From Protaetiibacter larvae (GTDB lineage Bacteria; Actinomycetota; Actinomycetes; Actinomycetales; Microbacteriaceae), in assembly GCF_008365275.1 (NCBI RefSeq), contig NZ_CP043504.1:248001-312000 (forward strand): a DNA stretch of 64,000 bases, given 5' to 3'. The position numbers and the translations under genes are program-made. This document shows positions 27,436 through 38,427 of the stretch, in pieces. Every line of letters starts with the position of its first letter. The first letter of the stretch is position 1. The notes beneath the pieces were generated by a model. The model did not search any database. It was not told where the DNA came from and was given only the letters and a program-made list of their open reading frames with translations.

Positions 27436-27828
27436 TCAGTTCCCCGCGATCTGGAGTCCGAGCCCTCGCGCCGCGCGCACGAGCCTCTCGTCGAAGCTCG
27501 CGATCGCGGCACGCTCGCGAATCGCGAGGTGCAGGACACAGCAGTCCGGCATCGGAAGCCCGGTGTTCGCACGCAGTTCTGCCAACACGAGAGGGTGATC
27601 CGGTTCGTCGTCGTACTCGATCCCGAGGTGCGCGAGGGTCGCCGAAGCCTGCGCCGCGCGCTGGGCGCGCACCGGCTGCACAAGAACCTCTGCGACGTTG
27701 ATGCGGTGGGCCACCAGGCGGTCAGCGGCATGGGATCGAAGCAGTTCCCGTGCGGCGCCTGAATGCGCATCGGCGGAGTCGAGCACGGCGATCATGACGC
27801 TCGCGTCGAGGACGATCACTCGGGCCAA
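27436..27828 (-). CDS. VapC-like PIN-domain toxin (ribonuclease)
   Basis: The 130-residue PIN-domain protein has the N-terminal acidic residue in RVIVLDASVMIAVLDSAD (Asp8), a middle Glu in RINVAEVLVQPV, and C-terminal acidic residues in LPMPDCCVLHLAIRERAAIASFDERLV. VapC proteins cleave RNA when free of antitoxin. It overlaps the upstream small gene by 13 bases, the usual antitoxin-first order. Target RNA is unknown. Confidence 0.87.
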   Translation of the reverse strand: MARVIVLDASVMIAVLDSADAHSGAARELLRSHAADRLVAHRINVAEVLVQPVRAQRAAQASATLAHLGIEYDDEPDHPLVLAELRANTGLPMPDCCVLHLAIRERAAIASFDERLVRAARGLGLQIAGN

Positions 27829-28079
27829 TCCTTCCGGAGTTCCTCAAGGTATCCCGGGGAGTAGAGACCTGCGAAGCTGCCCGCGTAGCGGTCGATCGCC
27901 GCGAGCCGCCGTGCGAGCTCCGCCTCGTTCACCTCGGCGACCGCCTCGCCGTTCTCGGTGATGAGGCGAACCAGCAGGCGCGAGCGAGGTTCGCCGGGCC
28001 AACGCTGCTCGGCAGCGTCCAGCGCGCGCGCCACCTCGTCGGTCTCGGTGACCTGGTATCGACGACGAATGGTGGGCAC
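27816..28079 (-). CDS. Antitoxin partner of the PIN-domain toxin
   Basis: An 87-residue, acidic, helical protein (TIRRRYQVTETDEVARALDAAEQRWPGEPRSRLLVRLI ... YSPGYLEELRKDWPE). I do not recognise the DNA-binding fold for sure; the N-terminal beta/helix pattern could be ribbon-helix-helix. The GTG at 28079 is seven bases after TACACT, so the message is probably leaderless. Overlap with vapC indicates translational coupling. Confidence 0.75.
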   Translation of the reverse strand: MPTIRRRYQVTETDEVARALDAAEQRWPGEPRSRLLVRLITENGEAVAEVNEAELARRLAAIDRYAGSFAGLYSPGYLEELRKDWPE

Positions 28080-28113
28080 GCGGGAAAGTGTACCACCGGG
28101 TACTTGGTGACAC
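28079..28113 (-). promoter_or_regulatory. Leaderless promoter and imperfect palindrome of the vapBC-like pair
   Basis: TACACT (28087-28092) lies exactly seven bases before the GTG. An imperfect inverted repeat (GTGTCACC ... GGTGGTACAC, about 28088-28113) overlaps it and may be the autoregulatory operator. CCGGGTACTTG (28096-28106) recurs upstream of the restriction-modification operon. Confidence 0.5.
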
Positions 28114-28130
28114 ACCTTCCGGGCCTGGAC

Positions 28131-29540
28131 CTAGCATGCGGCGCGGAGGCGGTCGTGGGCGGGGCTCTTCGAGGGCAGGGGTGTGCGCCTGCGGATGCCG
28201 TCGTCATCGGGATGGACGAGGAAGTAGTCACTGCCCTGTCGGGTGATGCGCCATCCGCTGTTGTGGACTTTCAGGTGGCAGAACGTGCACAGCAGCACCC
28301 CGTCATCGATGTCGGTACGGCCGTGATGCTGATCCCAGTGGTTGATGTGGTGTGCTTCGGTCCAGGATGGTGGCCGGTCGCACATGAGACACCCGCCATC
28401 CCGGGCAGCCATGACGAGGCGTTGCTTCCGGGTGAAGAGACGCTGCTCCCGACCCAGGTTGAGGGCTTTGCCGTCTCCGTCGAACAGGATCGGGATCGCA
28501 CCGCCCGCGCAGATGAACCGTTCCGCCGTCTGAATCGAGACCGCGGGGTCTTGTCCTTCGAAGAACGCTGCACCCTCCCGGTGTCCGTCCGCATCGTGTG
28601 CGAGTTCGAGGTCGTGCTTCGTGACGAGGATCCGCACCGCGGGTGTGCGGTCGCCGAGGAGTCTCCCGTCATCCACCCGGGAGCCGATCCGCACCAGTTC
28701 GACGAGGGTGTCGAGGGTGAGTTGCTCGGTGGTGCGCTGGTCCCGCATCAGATCCTCCGCGCGTTGCACCTGCTCCGGGTTCACGAACCTCGGTCCGCCG
28801 CGTCGGGGTGAGGTGGCGGCGTCGAGGATCGGCACGACGACCGCGGCCGATTCGGGATCCAGCAGTCCGGTGATGCGGGTCATGCCGTCGAGTTGCTTCG
28901 AGACCCGCAGGGAGCGCTTGTCACGCAACTGTTCCTCACGGGCGGCGATGCCGGCGAGGTCGAGTTCGTCGCGCAGGCGCCCGGCACGGGTCGCGAGCTG
29001 CTCCAGGGTCAGCAGCGGCGCCGCCTGGACGAGAGTCTCCGCGGCGTTCGCGAGCGCGTCCAGGCGGGCCATGTCATCGGAGTCGCTGGCGGCTTGGGTG
29101 AGGCGGGTGCGGATCACCTCTGCCGCATCCACCGAGATCACCGCACTCGCGACCGCGTCCCCGATCAGCTGAAGCCATCGGGCGACCGGGGCCGCATCCG
29201 ATGACGCATCTGGGCGGGAAACGTCCACGGGAAGCAACTCGCCGGCTTTCACCAAGCGACGCGCCTCCCCGGTGGACCCGCCCGTCAACTGGGAGATCAG
29301 CCCCTCTGCGGAACGTTGACCTCGGCGGGCGGCCAGTCCGTCGTGTCCGAGCTCGCGGCGGGACCGGTGGGCGATCTCCCCCGCGACCGCCGCAGCCACC
29401 GCATCCAGCCGCCGACGCACCTGGGCGATGAGCCGTTGCCCGTCCACCAGTTCCTGATCCGACAGCACCCCCACCACCGGCAACACCACAGCTGTCGTCG
29501 TGTCGCCGATGGTGGCGAGGAGGGCGGGGATCGAGGGCAT
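28131..29540 (-). CDS. DUF222 (13E12-repeat) HNH endonuclease-like protein
   Basis: The 469-residue protein has an N-terminal DUF222 helical region (about 20-330) and a C-terminal HNH domain: CLMCDRPPSWTEAHHINHW ... DDGVLLCTFCHLKVHNSGW. Two CxxC pairs give a probable zinc site. The usual Asn of HNH (NG) is Asp (DDG) and one of the paired HH residues is Cys, so activity may be altered. Such genes are abundant in actinobacterial genomes; a mobile or gene-conversion role is suspected but not shown. Confidence 0.88.
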   Translation of the reverse strand: MPSIPALLATIGDTTTAVVLPVVGVLSDQELVDGQRLIAQVRRRLDAVAAAVAGEIAHRSRRELGHDGLAARRGQRSAEGLISQLTGGSTGEARRLVKAGELLPVDVSRPDASSDAAPVARWLQLIGDAVASAVISVDAAEVIRTRLTQAASDSDDMARLDALANAAETLVQAAPLLTLEQLATRAGRLRDELDLAGIAAREEQLRDKRSLRVSKQLDGMTRITGLLDPESAAVVVPILDAATSPRRGGPRFVNPEQVQRAEDLMRDQRTTEQLTLDTLVELVRIGSRVDDGRLLGDRTPAVRILVTKHDLELAHDADGHREGAAFFEGQDPAVSIQTAERFICAGGAIPILFDGDGKALNLGREQRLFTRKQRLVMAARDGGCLMCDRPPSWTEAHHINHWDQHHGRTDIDDGVLLCTFCHLKVHNSGWRITRQGSDYFLVHPDDDGIRRRTPLPSKSPAHDRLRAAC

Positions 29541-29813
29541 GATCCATCATCCCATCGATCGAACGAGTATGCTATCGCCACCAACGATTCGTGGGCAACT
29601 GGCCGAACACACATCTGTGGAGGGGTGGCCGCATGATGGCCTCGAGTCGCGCCCGCTGCGCGGGCTACATCATGGGCGTCAACGGGGCCAACGGCGAGCG
29701 GCGCCGAGCCCGGCCCGCGAACCTGAGGTGCTGCGGGATTCGCGTAACGAGCGGCACCGGATCAGCTTCGGGGTCGTGGCGTCGTGACGTGGGGTGCTCG
29801 TGCGCCACAACGA
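29541..29813. other. Intergenic region upstream of the HNH gene
   Basis: No convincing gene. It holds the HNH promoter region (AGCATACT near 29568-29575 on the minus strand is AT-rich enough for a -10) and a partial family F palindrome (CGCCCGCTGCGCGGGC at about 29649-29664). Confidence 0.5.
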
Positions 29814-30670
29814 TCACCGGCGCTTGCCGAGCCCCGGAGCGCCGCCGGATACGGTCCAGTACCTCGGGCCCCAAGACCGCTTCTTGCGTTTGCGTTCAGT
29901 CGCATGCTCACTGCGTGCCACGCAGTCGGGACAGTCGCGGGCATCCGCCGCCGACAGCTTGGTTCGATTCGGTGTGATGACCCCGCACATCATGACGCGA
30001 CCCGCAGAGACGCGGTGCCTCACGCCACCGACGACCTCCCAAACGCCCTCTCGCGTCCTCGCCTTTGCTGGAGTTGAGGACTTCGCCAGGCTGGGCTTTC
30101 GCGCCTTGCCTGGCGCCCCCAGCCGCTCGAGGGCGGCGTCGACTCGCGCCGTGAATTGCGAGAGTTCTGCTGCAAGTAGTGTCTTCGGCGCCCGCCGCGC
30201 GTGCTTTCGAGCAGTCGCGAGTGCCGCGTTGACGGCCATGACCCATTCGTGCTTCTGGGGGCCTGTCTTCGGGATCGCGTCGTTCTCAGCGCGCGCGAGC
30301 AGGTCGAGAAGCTGCCCTCGAAGAGCCCGGGATTCCGCGACATCCGCCGCCGGCACACCCGGGTTGACTTTCTCTGGGCGGGTTCGGCGCCGACCATCGC
30401 GCTCGCCGGCGGTGGCCTCTGCGATCGCGGTGAGGTCGGCGATCCGTGCCTGGTACCGCGCCAGCTCGGAGTGATCCGTGCTCACCGACATCTGGTCGAC
30501 GAGGCGCTGCGCCGACGCGAGCCGGGTGTTCACGGCACTCAACCACGCAGCGGCCTCGCGGGCAGACAGGTGAGGCGCCTGCTTGATGAGTTCGTCCAGG
30601 CGGGCGAGCACGTCTCGAAGTGGTTTGGTCTCAGCGCGCTGGGCCACCGCTCGGCGGTGCGCCTTGGCTC

Positions 30671-30674
<4 letters not shown>
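29814..30674 (-). CDS. Uncharacterised fourth gene of the restriction-modification-like operon, C-terminal zinc-finger-like motif
   Basis: The 286-residue protein is Lys/Arg-rich and mostly helical, with repeated A/L/E-rich segments (LARLDELIKQAPHLSAREAAAWLSAVNTRLASAQRL and a similar MAVNAALATARKHARRA later), suggesting coiled coils. Near the C-terminus, HRVSAGRVMMCG ... DARDCPDCV supplies one His and three Cys, a likely zinc site. The GTG start overlaps the helicase stop by four bases (GTGA), so it is translationally coupled. I do not recognise a family; a DNA-binding or regulatory subunit is only a guess from context. Confidence 0.7.
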
Positions 30675-33230
<2,556 letters not shown>

Positions 33231-33238
<8 letters not shown>

Positions 33239-34823
33239 CGGGGTTGAGCTCCATCGGCCGGACCACGCTCTCGATAAACGCGATCTCGTCGTCCGTGATG
33301 CCGTACTTCGCGTAGAGCTCCGCGTCGGTCCAGATCCGGTCCCAGCTCTGGCGCGGAACCCAGGTGTAGGTCGAGCGAAGGGCGTCCTGAGTGATCTTGC
33401 GGAGCGACACGAGGAACCGGAACAGCCGCGTCCGGTAGTAGCTCGCGAAGCTCGTCGCCTCGGCCTCCGACGCGAAGGGGGCGATCGTCAGGTACGACTG
33501 GGTGCAGACGGAGGGCGGCGACGCGACGATCTCGCGGCCGAGGATCTGATGCGGAAAACTCTCGCCGGCGCCGTAGGCCTTGGGCACGAGCAGCTTCCAG
33601 GCATCGATCTGCTGGGTGTTCTTTCGAACCTGTTCGCGTTCGACATACGAGACCGTCCGGCGCCCCTGGCCGATGCGATGCAGGGCGACCGTGCCGGGTC
33701 CCGGCGCCGCGACGAACGCCGTGAAGTTGGTCGCGATGCCGAACGGGGTGTCGCCCGACACCAGCTCCACGACCGACTTCTCGTCCCGACCGAGAACCTT
33801 GTGGAGGATGCCGATGGCCCGTTCGTCCCGGACGAAGACGTCGAACTCGCCCAGGTCGCGGCTCGGCTGACGGTGCTCGATCCCGCCCTCGACGCGCACG
33901 ACGTCGCACATTCCCGCGTGCACATCGTCCCACAGGAAGTAACAGATTCCCCCCTTGACCTGCACGCCCGGAAACGCCTCGCCGGCATCCGGGAAGTCTA
34001 CGAGGCTGCGGACCTTCCCCTCGGTGAGCATCATCGCGCGGAACGCGTCGAGGCCACGGCCGCCGGCCATCCAACGCGAGGGGATGACCATGCTCAGGAA
34101 TCGCGGCTCCATCCGGATCGCCTGCTCGACGAACAGCTGATAAATCGACGAATCGCTCGACCCGCCGGCGCCCCCGGCCATCTGATAGGGCGGATTGCCG
34201 ATGATGACATCGAACTTCACATCAGCTCCAAACATGCGCGCGAGGCGCGCTGCGACGTCGTGCGTATGGACGAAGGCGTAGGCGTGGGTCTCGAGAGCAT
34301 CGTCCCGATCGAACCGGTCGCGGGGAGCACTGCAGTACGCGCACTTCGCTCCCGCCCAGGTGTGCTCCGTGCGCTCGAACCAGATGTTGCCCCAGTCGCG
34401 GTCGAAGGAGCTCGCGATCGAGTGCTCACCCGTCGCATCCTTCGAGCAGTAGACGCTGCGGCGCGCGAGCAGAGCGGTGAGGCTCGTGATGCCGATGCCG
34501 AAGACCTGCTTGGTGAGGATGTGGTCGACGCGCTCGCGCAGCTCGGGGATCTCGCCCTCGAGCCCCTTCGTCAGCCGTGCCGTGATCTCGCGCAGGAACA
34601 CCCCCGACTTGGTGAACGGGTCGAGGAAGGTGACCGTCGGATCCGCCCAGATGCTCGCGCCGTCGTGGGCTTCGGCCCACGCGAGCTCGAGGGTGTCGAG
34701 CATGCGGTTCGCGAACTCCGGCGGCGTGAACACCTCGTCGTTGGAGAGGTTCGCGATGCAGGTGAGCACGTCGGGGTTGTGGGCGGCGAGAGCGAGCGGC
34801 GCCTTCGCGGGCGTCTCGGTCAT
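33231..34823 (-). CDS. Adenine-specific DNA methyltransferase, Eco57I-like
   Basis: The 530-residue protein has an N6-adenine methylase core: the SAM-binding segment TFLDPFTKSGVFLREI (66-80) and the catalytic motif IV NPPY at 210-213 in FDVIIGNPPYQM. Cys126, Cys161 and Cys164 could bind zinc. The C-terminal half is a probable target-recognition domain (about 300-500). The ATG at 34823 overlaps the small upstream methylase-like gene (ATGA), and its stop overlaps the helicase start by eight bases. It presumably protects host DNA. Confidence 0.87.
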
Positions 34824-35461
34824 GCCGCGAGCTCCTGCACGGTGGCGGGCGGGTACTCGGCGACCGGCACGAAGATCTCGTGCTCCTCGAAGTGCGTGAA
34901 GAGACCGACGGATGCGGAGGAACGCTGGGTGAGCGCGTCGTAGCGGAAATCGCGGCGCTGGAACCTGCCGCGCCCGAGGTACGCCCACTCGGGGAAGGTG
35001 ATCGGCTCGTCCTCGCCGGTGGTCATGTCGAGCGCATCGCCCTCGACGATGTTGACCGCGAGCACGGCGCGAGCCGCGCGCTGCCACACGCCCTCGGCAT
35101 CCGCCTTCAGGAAGCGGACGAAGGTGTCGAGCAACCGCTCGCGGCACTCGGCCGCATTATCGGCGAGCAACTCGATGCCGTACACGCACATGAGCGCGAG
35201 CAGCGCGTAGTGGCGGCGCTCGAAGTCGCTGCGGCCGTAGCGCGCCTGTACCGTGGCGAGCTTGCGTTCGAGGATCGGGATCAGGAAGTTGCCGGAACCA
35301 CACGCAGGCTCCAAGAAGCGCGAGTCGATGCGCTCCGCCTCCGCCGCAACCAGGTCGAGCATGTCGTCGACGAGCCACGCGGGCGTGAAGACCTCGCCGT
35401 GGTCGGCGACCCGCTGACGCGACTTGACGAGGCGCTCTGCCCGATCCCCCGTTGTCGACAC
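34820..35461 (-). CDS. Small methyltransferase-like protein with SAM motif but no visible catalytic motif
   Basis: The 213-residue protein opens HGEVFTPAWLVDDMLDLVAAEAERIDSRFLEPACGSGNFLIPILERKL, a textbook N6-methylase motif I. VYGIELLADNAAECRERLL and VNIVEGDAL match later SAM-fold strands. No N/D-PP-Y/F motif IV follows, so it may be a non-catalytic partner or a split part of the larger methylase downstream. The GTG at 35461 lies seven bases after TACACT, indicating a leaderless first gene of the operon. Confidence 0.8.
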   Translation of the reverse strand: MSTTGDRAERLVKSRQRVADHGEVFTPAWLVDDMLDLVAAEAERIDSRFLEPACGSGNFLIPILERKLATVQARYGRSDFERRHYALLALMCVYGIELLADNAAECRERLLDTFVRFLKADAEGVWQRAARAVLAVNIVEGDALDMTTGEDEPITFPEWAYLGRGRFQRRDFRYDALTQRSSASVGLFTHFEEHEIFVPVAEYPPATVQELAA

Positions 35462-35485
35462 AGAGTGGAGTGTACAAGTACCCGG
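35461..35485 (-). promoter_or_regulatory. Leaderless promoter of the restriction-modification operon
   Basis: TACACT (35469-35474) lies seven bases before the GTG at 35461, the same geometry as at the vapBC-like pair. The overlapping CAAGTACCCGG (35475-35485) is the reverse complement of the element at 28096-28106. Confidence 0.5.
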
Positions 35486-35532
35486 GGACATGCGCCCTGG
35501 CATGGATGCCCGGGCACCCTGAGGCTTGTCGG

Positions 35533-35808
35533 GTGCCCCGAGTTCCCTCCGCCGCTGCCGCCCACATCGGAGGGCTCATCGGAGCGCAGCGGCTTCAGGC
35601 GGGGCTCACGCAGGACCAGCTCGCGGCGGTGAGCGGCATCGACTCGTCCAACATCCGGGCGTACGAGAACGGGCGGGCGATGCCGAGCATCCACTCGCTC
35701 GTGCGACTCGCCACCGCGGTCGGGGTGGAGCCGGGGTCGCTGCTGGACGGGGTCACGCCGGAGATGTTCCCGATGGCACCGCAGGACGGGCGCCGGCGGG
35801 CGAACTGA
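35533..35808 (+). CDS. XRE-family helix-turn-helix regulator, possible controller protein
   Basis: The 91-residue protein is a single HTH domain: IGGLIGAQRLQAGLTQDQLAAVSGIDSSNIRAYENGRAMPSIHSLVRLATAVGVEPGSLLDG. It is divergent from the restriction-modification operon, with 71 bases between the two starts, the usual position for a controller protein. The GTG at 35533 is used since the domain begins soon after and GAGG precedes it; an in-frame TTG at 35452 is less likely. Control of the operon is inferred. Confidence 0.82.
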   Translation: MPRVPSAAAAHIGGLIGAQRLQAGLTQDQLAAVSGIDSSNIRAYENGRAMPSIHSLVRLATAVGVEPGSLLDGVTPEMFPMAPQDGRRRAN

Positions 35809-35832
35809 CACCCGGCCCGACCCGCCGGAATC

Positions 35833-35900
35833 CGCAACTCAGGAGCGGCCGGGATTCGGGGCGCGGATGCCGTCGCCCGGGCAGGATCTCCTGAGTTGCG
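35833..35900. repeat. Inverted-repeat element, family A copy 2
   Basis: Arms CGCAACTCAGGAG (35833-35845) and CTCCTGAGTTGCG (35888-35900) are perfect 13-base complements. Confidence 0.9.
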
Positions 35901-35914
35901 AAAACCGCGGGATC

Positions 35915-35983
35915 CGCAACTCAGGAGATATGGGCAGAACGGGACCGCGGCGGGCCGTCGGGCACGCGGAATCCTGAGTTGCG
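35915..35983. repeat. Inverted-repeat element, family A copy 3
   Basis: Arms CGCAACTCAGGA (35915-35926) and TCCTGAGTTGCG (35972-35983); total length 69 bases, identical to copy 1 in the exporter gene. Confidence 0.9.
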
Positions 35984-35992
35984 GAAACGACA

Positions 35993-36022
35993 GAAGGCCG
36001 CCCGCGGGTGCGGACGGCCTTC
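35993..36022 (-). terminator. Terminator downstream of secE-nusG
   Basis: GAAGGCCG (35993-36000) pairs with CGGCCTTC (36015-36022), with further CCGC/GCGG pairing inside, shortly after the nusG stop. Confidence 0.7.
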
Positions 36023-36029
36023 CGGGGAT

Positions 36030-36063
36030 CTCGATACGCCCGCTGCGCGGGCTACTCGATCAA
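36030..36063. repeat. Palindromic element, family F, right copy
   Basis: CTCGATAC, a GCCCGCTGCGCGGGC core and CTCGATCA. It is related in inverted orientation to 27385-27418 at the other end of the accessory block, and in core to about 29649-29664. Confidence 0.65.
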
Positions 36064-36078
36064 CGAGAGTGCGAGTGG

Positions 36079-37062
36079 CTAGAGCTTCGTCACCTGGTCG
36101 AACGACAGCTCGACCGGCGTCTCGCGCTCGAAGAGCGAGACGAGCACGGTGAGCTTGCCGCTCTCGGGCTTGATCTCGGAGATCGTGCCGGGCAGGCCCG
36201 CGAACGAGCCCTCCTTGATGGTGATCGTCTCGCCGACCTCGAAGTCGATCTCGGCGGGGATGACACGCGGGGCGGCCTTGCCGCCCTTCGCCGTGGTGCC
36301 GCCCTTGGCCGGCGCCTCCACCACCTGCACGAGGCTCTTCAGCATGTTGAAGGCCTCCTCGAACCGCAGCGGGGTGGGGTTGTGCGAGTTGCCGACGAAG
36401 CCGGTCACCCCGGGGGTGTGGCGCACGACCGACCAGCTGTCCTCGTTGAGGTCCATGCGCACCAGCACGTAGCCGGGGATGCGCACGCGGTTCACGAGCT
36501 TGCGCTGGCCGTTCTTGATCTCGACCACGTCCTCCATCGGCACCTGGACCTCGAAGACGTAGTCCTCCATGGCCATCGAGGTGCGGCGGGACTCGATGTT
36601 CTGCTTCACGCGCTTCTCGAAACCGGCGTAGGAGTGGATGACGTACCACTTCCCGGGCTTCGAGCGCAGCTCGGCGCGGAACTCCTCGTAGGGGTCGACC
36701 TCGGGGGCGTCGCCCTCCTCCTCGACCGTCTCCTCGTCGGTGGTGGCGGCGAAGGCGGCCTCCGCCTCCTCCGCGGAGTCGATCTCCAGGGCGTCGTCGA
36801 TGATGGCGTCGGCCTCCGGGTCGGCGGCGGCTTCGAGCGCGTCGAGCGCGCTCTCGAGCTCCGACTCCACGTCGCCCTCGTCGACGATGTGCAGCGCGCG
36901 GTGCTCGGCGGACTCGGCGCGCGCCTCCTCCTCGGCGAGCACGTTGCCCTCCTGGGCCTCGTCCTCCTCGGAGGACTGCTCGGCCGCGGTCGCGAGGTCG
37001 ATGTCGAGGTCGCGCTCTTCTTCAGTCACGGTGTCTTTCTTTCCTTGCGTCGGATCCGTCAC
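36079..37062 (-). CDS. nusG: Transcription termination/antitermination factor NusG with acidic extension
   Basis: NusG binds RNA polymerase and Rho or ribosomal S10. The 327-residue protein has an N-terminal extension of about 135 residues, almost all acidic or Ala. The NGN domain follows ([21 protein letters not shown] ... [11 protein letters not shown] ... [10 protein letters not shown]), then a Lys/Gly-rich linker ([15 protein letters not shown]), then the KOW domain ([24 protein letters not shown]). Acidic extensions are common in actinobacterial NusG. It follows secE by 15 bases. rplK, its usual next neighbour, is displaced by the accessory block. Confidence 0.96.
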   Translation of the reverse strand: MTDPTQGKKDTVTEEERDLDIDLATAAEQSSEEDEAQEGNVLAEEEARAESAEHRALHIVDEGDVESELESALDALEAAADPEADAIIDDALEIDSAEEAEAAFAATTDEETVEEEGDAPEVDPYEEFRAELRSKPGKWYVIHSYAGFEKRVKQNIESRRTSMAMEDYVFEVQVPMEDVVEIKNGQRKLVNRVRIPGYVLVRMDLNEDSWSVVRHTPGVTGFVGNSHNPTPLRFEEAFNMLKSLVQVVEAPAKGGTTAKGGKAAPRVIPAEIDFEVGETITIKEGSFAGLPGTISEIKPESGKLTVLVSLFERETPVELSFDQVTKL

Positions 37063-37077
37063 GGGCAGCGGATCGGC

Positions 37078-37356
37078 CTAGCCGAGCGTGCCGTTGCCGA
37101 ACGCCCAGTTGACGAGCCAGCTGAACAGGTAGTCGAGCCCGTAGACGAGTCCCATCATGATGACCACGAAAACGAGCACGACACCGGTGAAGCTGAACAG
37201 CTCGCGGCGGGTCGGCGTGACGACCTTCTTGAGTTCTGCGATGACCTGCCGGATGAAGAGGGCGATCCGCGCGAACGGGGAACGGCGCTCGGCGCGCTCG
37301 CGCTTGGCGGTCGCGACGACGTCCTCGCTGGGCTCGTCGATCACCTTGCGTGCCAC
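37078..37356 (-). CDS. secE: Protein translocase subunit SecE
   Basis: The 92-residue clamp of the SecYEG channel has a short basic cytoplasmic part ending FIRQVIAELKKVVTPTRRELFSFT, the conserved SecE amphipathic motif, and one membrane helix (GVVLVFVVIMMGLVYGLDYLFSW). It lies between tRNA-Trp and nusG, the canonical order. Confidence 0.96.
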   Translation of the reverse strand: MARKVIDEPSEDVVATAKRERAERRSPFARIALFIRQVIAELKKVVTPTRRELFSFTGVVLVFVVIMMGLVYGLDYLFSWLVNWAFGNGTLG

Positions 37357-37408
37357 TCTTCACTACCTTTCGGCCGATGATCCGGCGCAATCACACACGC
37401 CGGACTCG

Positions 37409-37481
37409 CAGGGCGGACAGGACTCGAACCTGCAACCTGCGGTTTTGGAGACCGCTGCTCTACCAATTGAGCCACCGCCCT
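37409..37481 (-). tRNA. trnW: tRNA-Trp (anticodon CCA)
   Basis: A complete 73-nt cloverleaf: acceptor AGGGCGG/CCGCCCT, discriminator G, anticodon loop CTCCAAA with CCA, and T-arm GGTTCGAGTCC. No encoded CCA end. It sits just upstream of secE, the typical location. Confidence 0.97.
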
Positions 37482-37549
37482 ACGTCGCCTGATCCGCCTT
37501 GTCCGCCGTGCTCTGGGCATGGCGAAGCTTGGCTGATTGGGCAACCTGG

Positions 37550-38323
37550 TCAAGTGTACGGCATCCCCGCGGGGCGCCCGCTCGCGGCCCGGGATGACCA
37601 TCCGGCCCGGTGCAGTCGCTCGAAACCGTCGAGGAGGGTGTCGAGCGCGAACTCGAACTCGAACTGGTCGTCGCAGCCCTCGCTCACCACGCTGTCGTCG
37701 TCGTGGGACGCGGTGGCGGCGGCGGCGAGCAGGTGCGGGTACCGCGCGGCGAACTCCCGCAGCATCGCCTCCTGCGTCGCGGCGTCGGGAGCGGCGGCGG
37801 GCGCGGGCTGCGGATGCTCGCTGTGCGGTTGTTCGGCCGGCGCGGATGCGTCGTCGAAGATCTCCTGGGTGAATCCCCAGCTGCGGCTCCCGAGGGCGTG
37901 CATGGCGTGATGCGTGAGGTCGCCGGTGAATCCGCCCGCCAGGAACATGCCGGCGATGTCGTCGAGGTAGTCGAGCACGGCGGGGGTCTTGCGGGTGCGG
38001 GTCTCGAAGACGCGGCGCGCCCACGGGTGGCGCTGCAGCATCCGCCGTGCCGAGAGCACCGTGGAGCGGATGGCGCCTCGCCAGTCGGGGCCGGCCGGGG
38101 CGCGGTCGATCTCGTCGATGAGGGCGTCGACCATGGCGTCGAGCAGCTCCTCTTTTGCCGTGACGTGCTTGTAGAGCGCCATCGGCACGACGCCGAGCTC
38201 CTTCGCGAGGCTGCGCATGCTGAGGGCCTCGCTGCCGATGCGGTCGGCCAGCTCGATCGCCCCGCGGACGACGCGCTCGCGGTTGAGCCGGTGCGGTGCG
38301 GCGGCCTCGGATGCGTTCTCCAC
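37550..38323 (-). CDS. TetR-family regulator
   Basis: The 257-residue protein has an N-terminal TetR HTH (LNRERVVRGAIELADRIGSEALSMRSLAKELGVVPMALYKHVTAKEELLDAMVDALIDEI) and a TetR_C_11-like ligand domain, with a Pro/Ala-rich insertion (about 165-185). It is divergent from the DUF4386 gene. Two similar palindromes in the intervening 104 bases are strong operator candidates. Effector unknown. Confidence 0.92.
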   Translation of the reverse strand: MENASEAAAPHRLNRERVVRGAIELADRIGSEALSMRSLAKELGVVPMALYKHVTAKEELLDAMVDALIDEIDRAPAGPDWRGAIRSTVLSARRMLQRHPWARRVFETRTRKTPAVLDYLDDIAGMFLAGGFTGDLTHHAMHALGSRSWGFTQEIFDDASAPAEQPHSEHPQPAPAAAPDAATQEAMLREFAARYPHLLAAAATASHDDDSVVSEGCDDQFEFEFALDTLLDGFERLHRAGWSSRAASGRPAGMPYT

Positions 38324-38348
38324 CGGCGACGTCCTCTCGCGCTCCGCG

Positions 38349-38404
38349 TTGACAGGAGTACAGCGTACACCTTATGGTTCTCGCGAAGGTGTACGCCGTA
38401 CACC
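38349..38404 (+). promoter_or_regulatory. TetR-controlled promoter with two operators
   Basis: A good sigma70-type promoter TTGACA (38349-38354), 18 bases, TATGGT (38373-38378). GGTGTACGCCGTACACC (38388-38404) is a perfect palindrome around one base. GGAGTACAGCGTACACC (38355-38371), inside the promoter spacer, matches it at 14 of 17 positions. Binding at either site would block the downstream gene. Confidence 0.75.
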
Positions 38405-38427
38405 TGACCGAGAAGGAGCCTCCGCAC

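Noticed and set aside
29541-29813. Short frames (60-95 codons) between the HNH gene and the RM operon
   Set aside because: No ribosome sites, no motifs, and they overlap repeat sequence.
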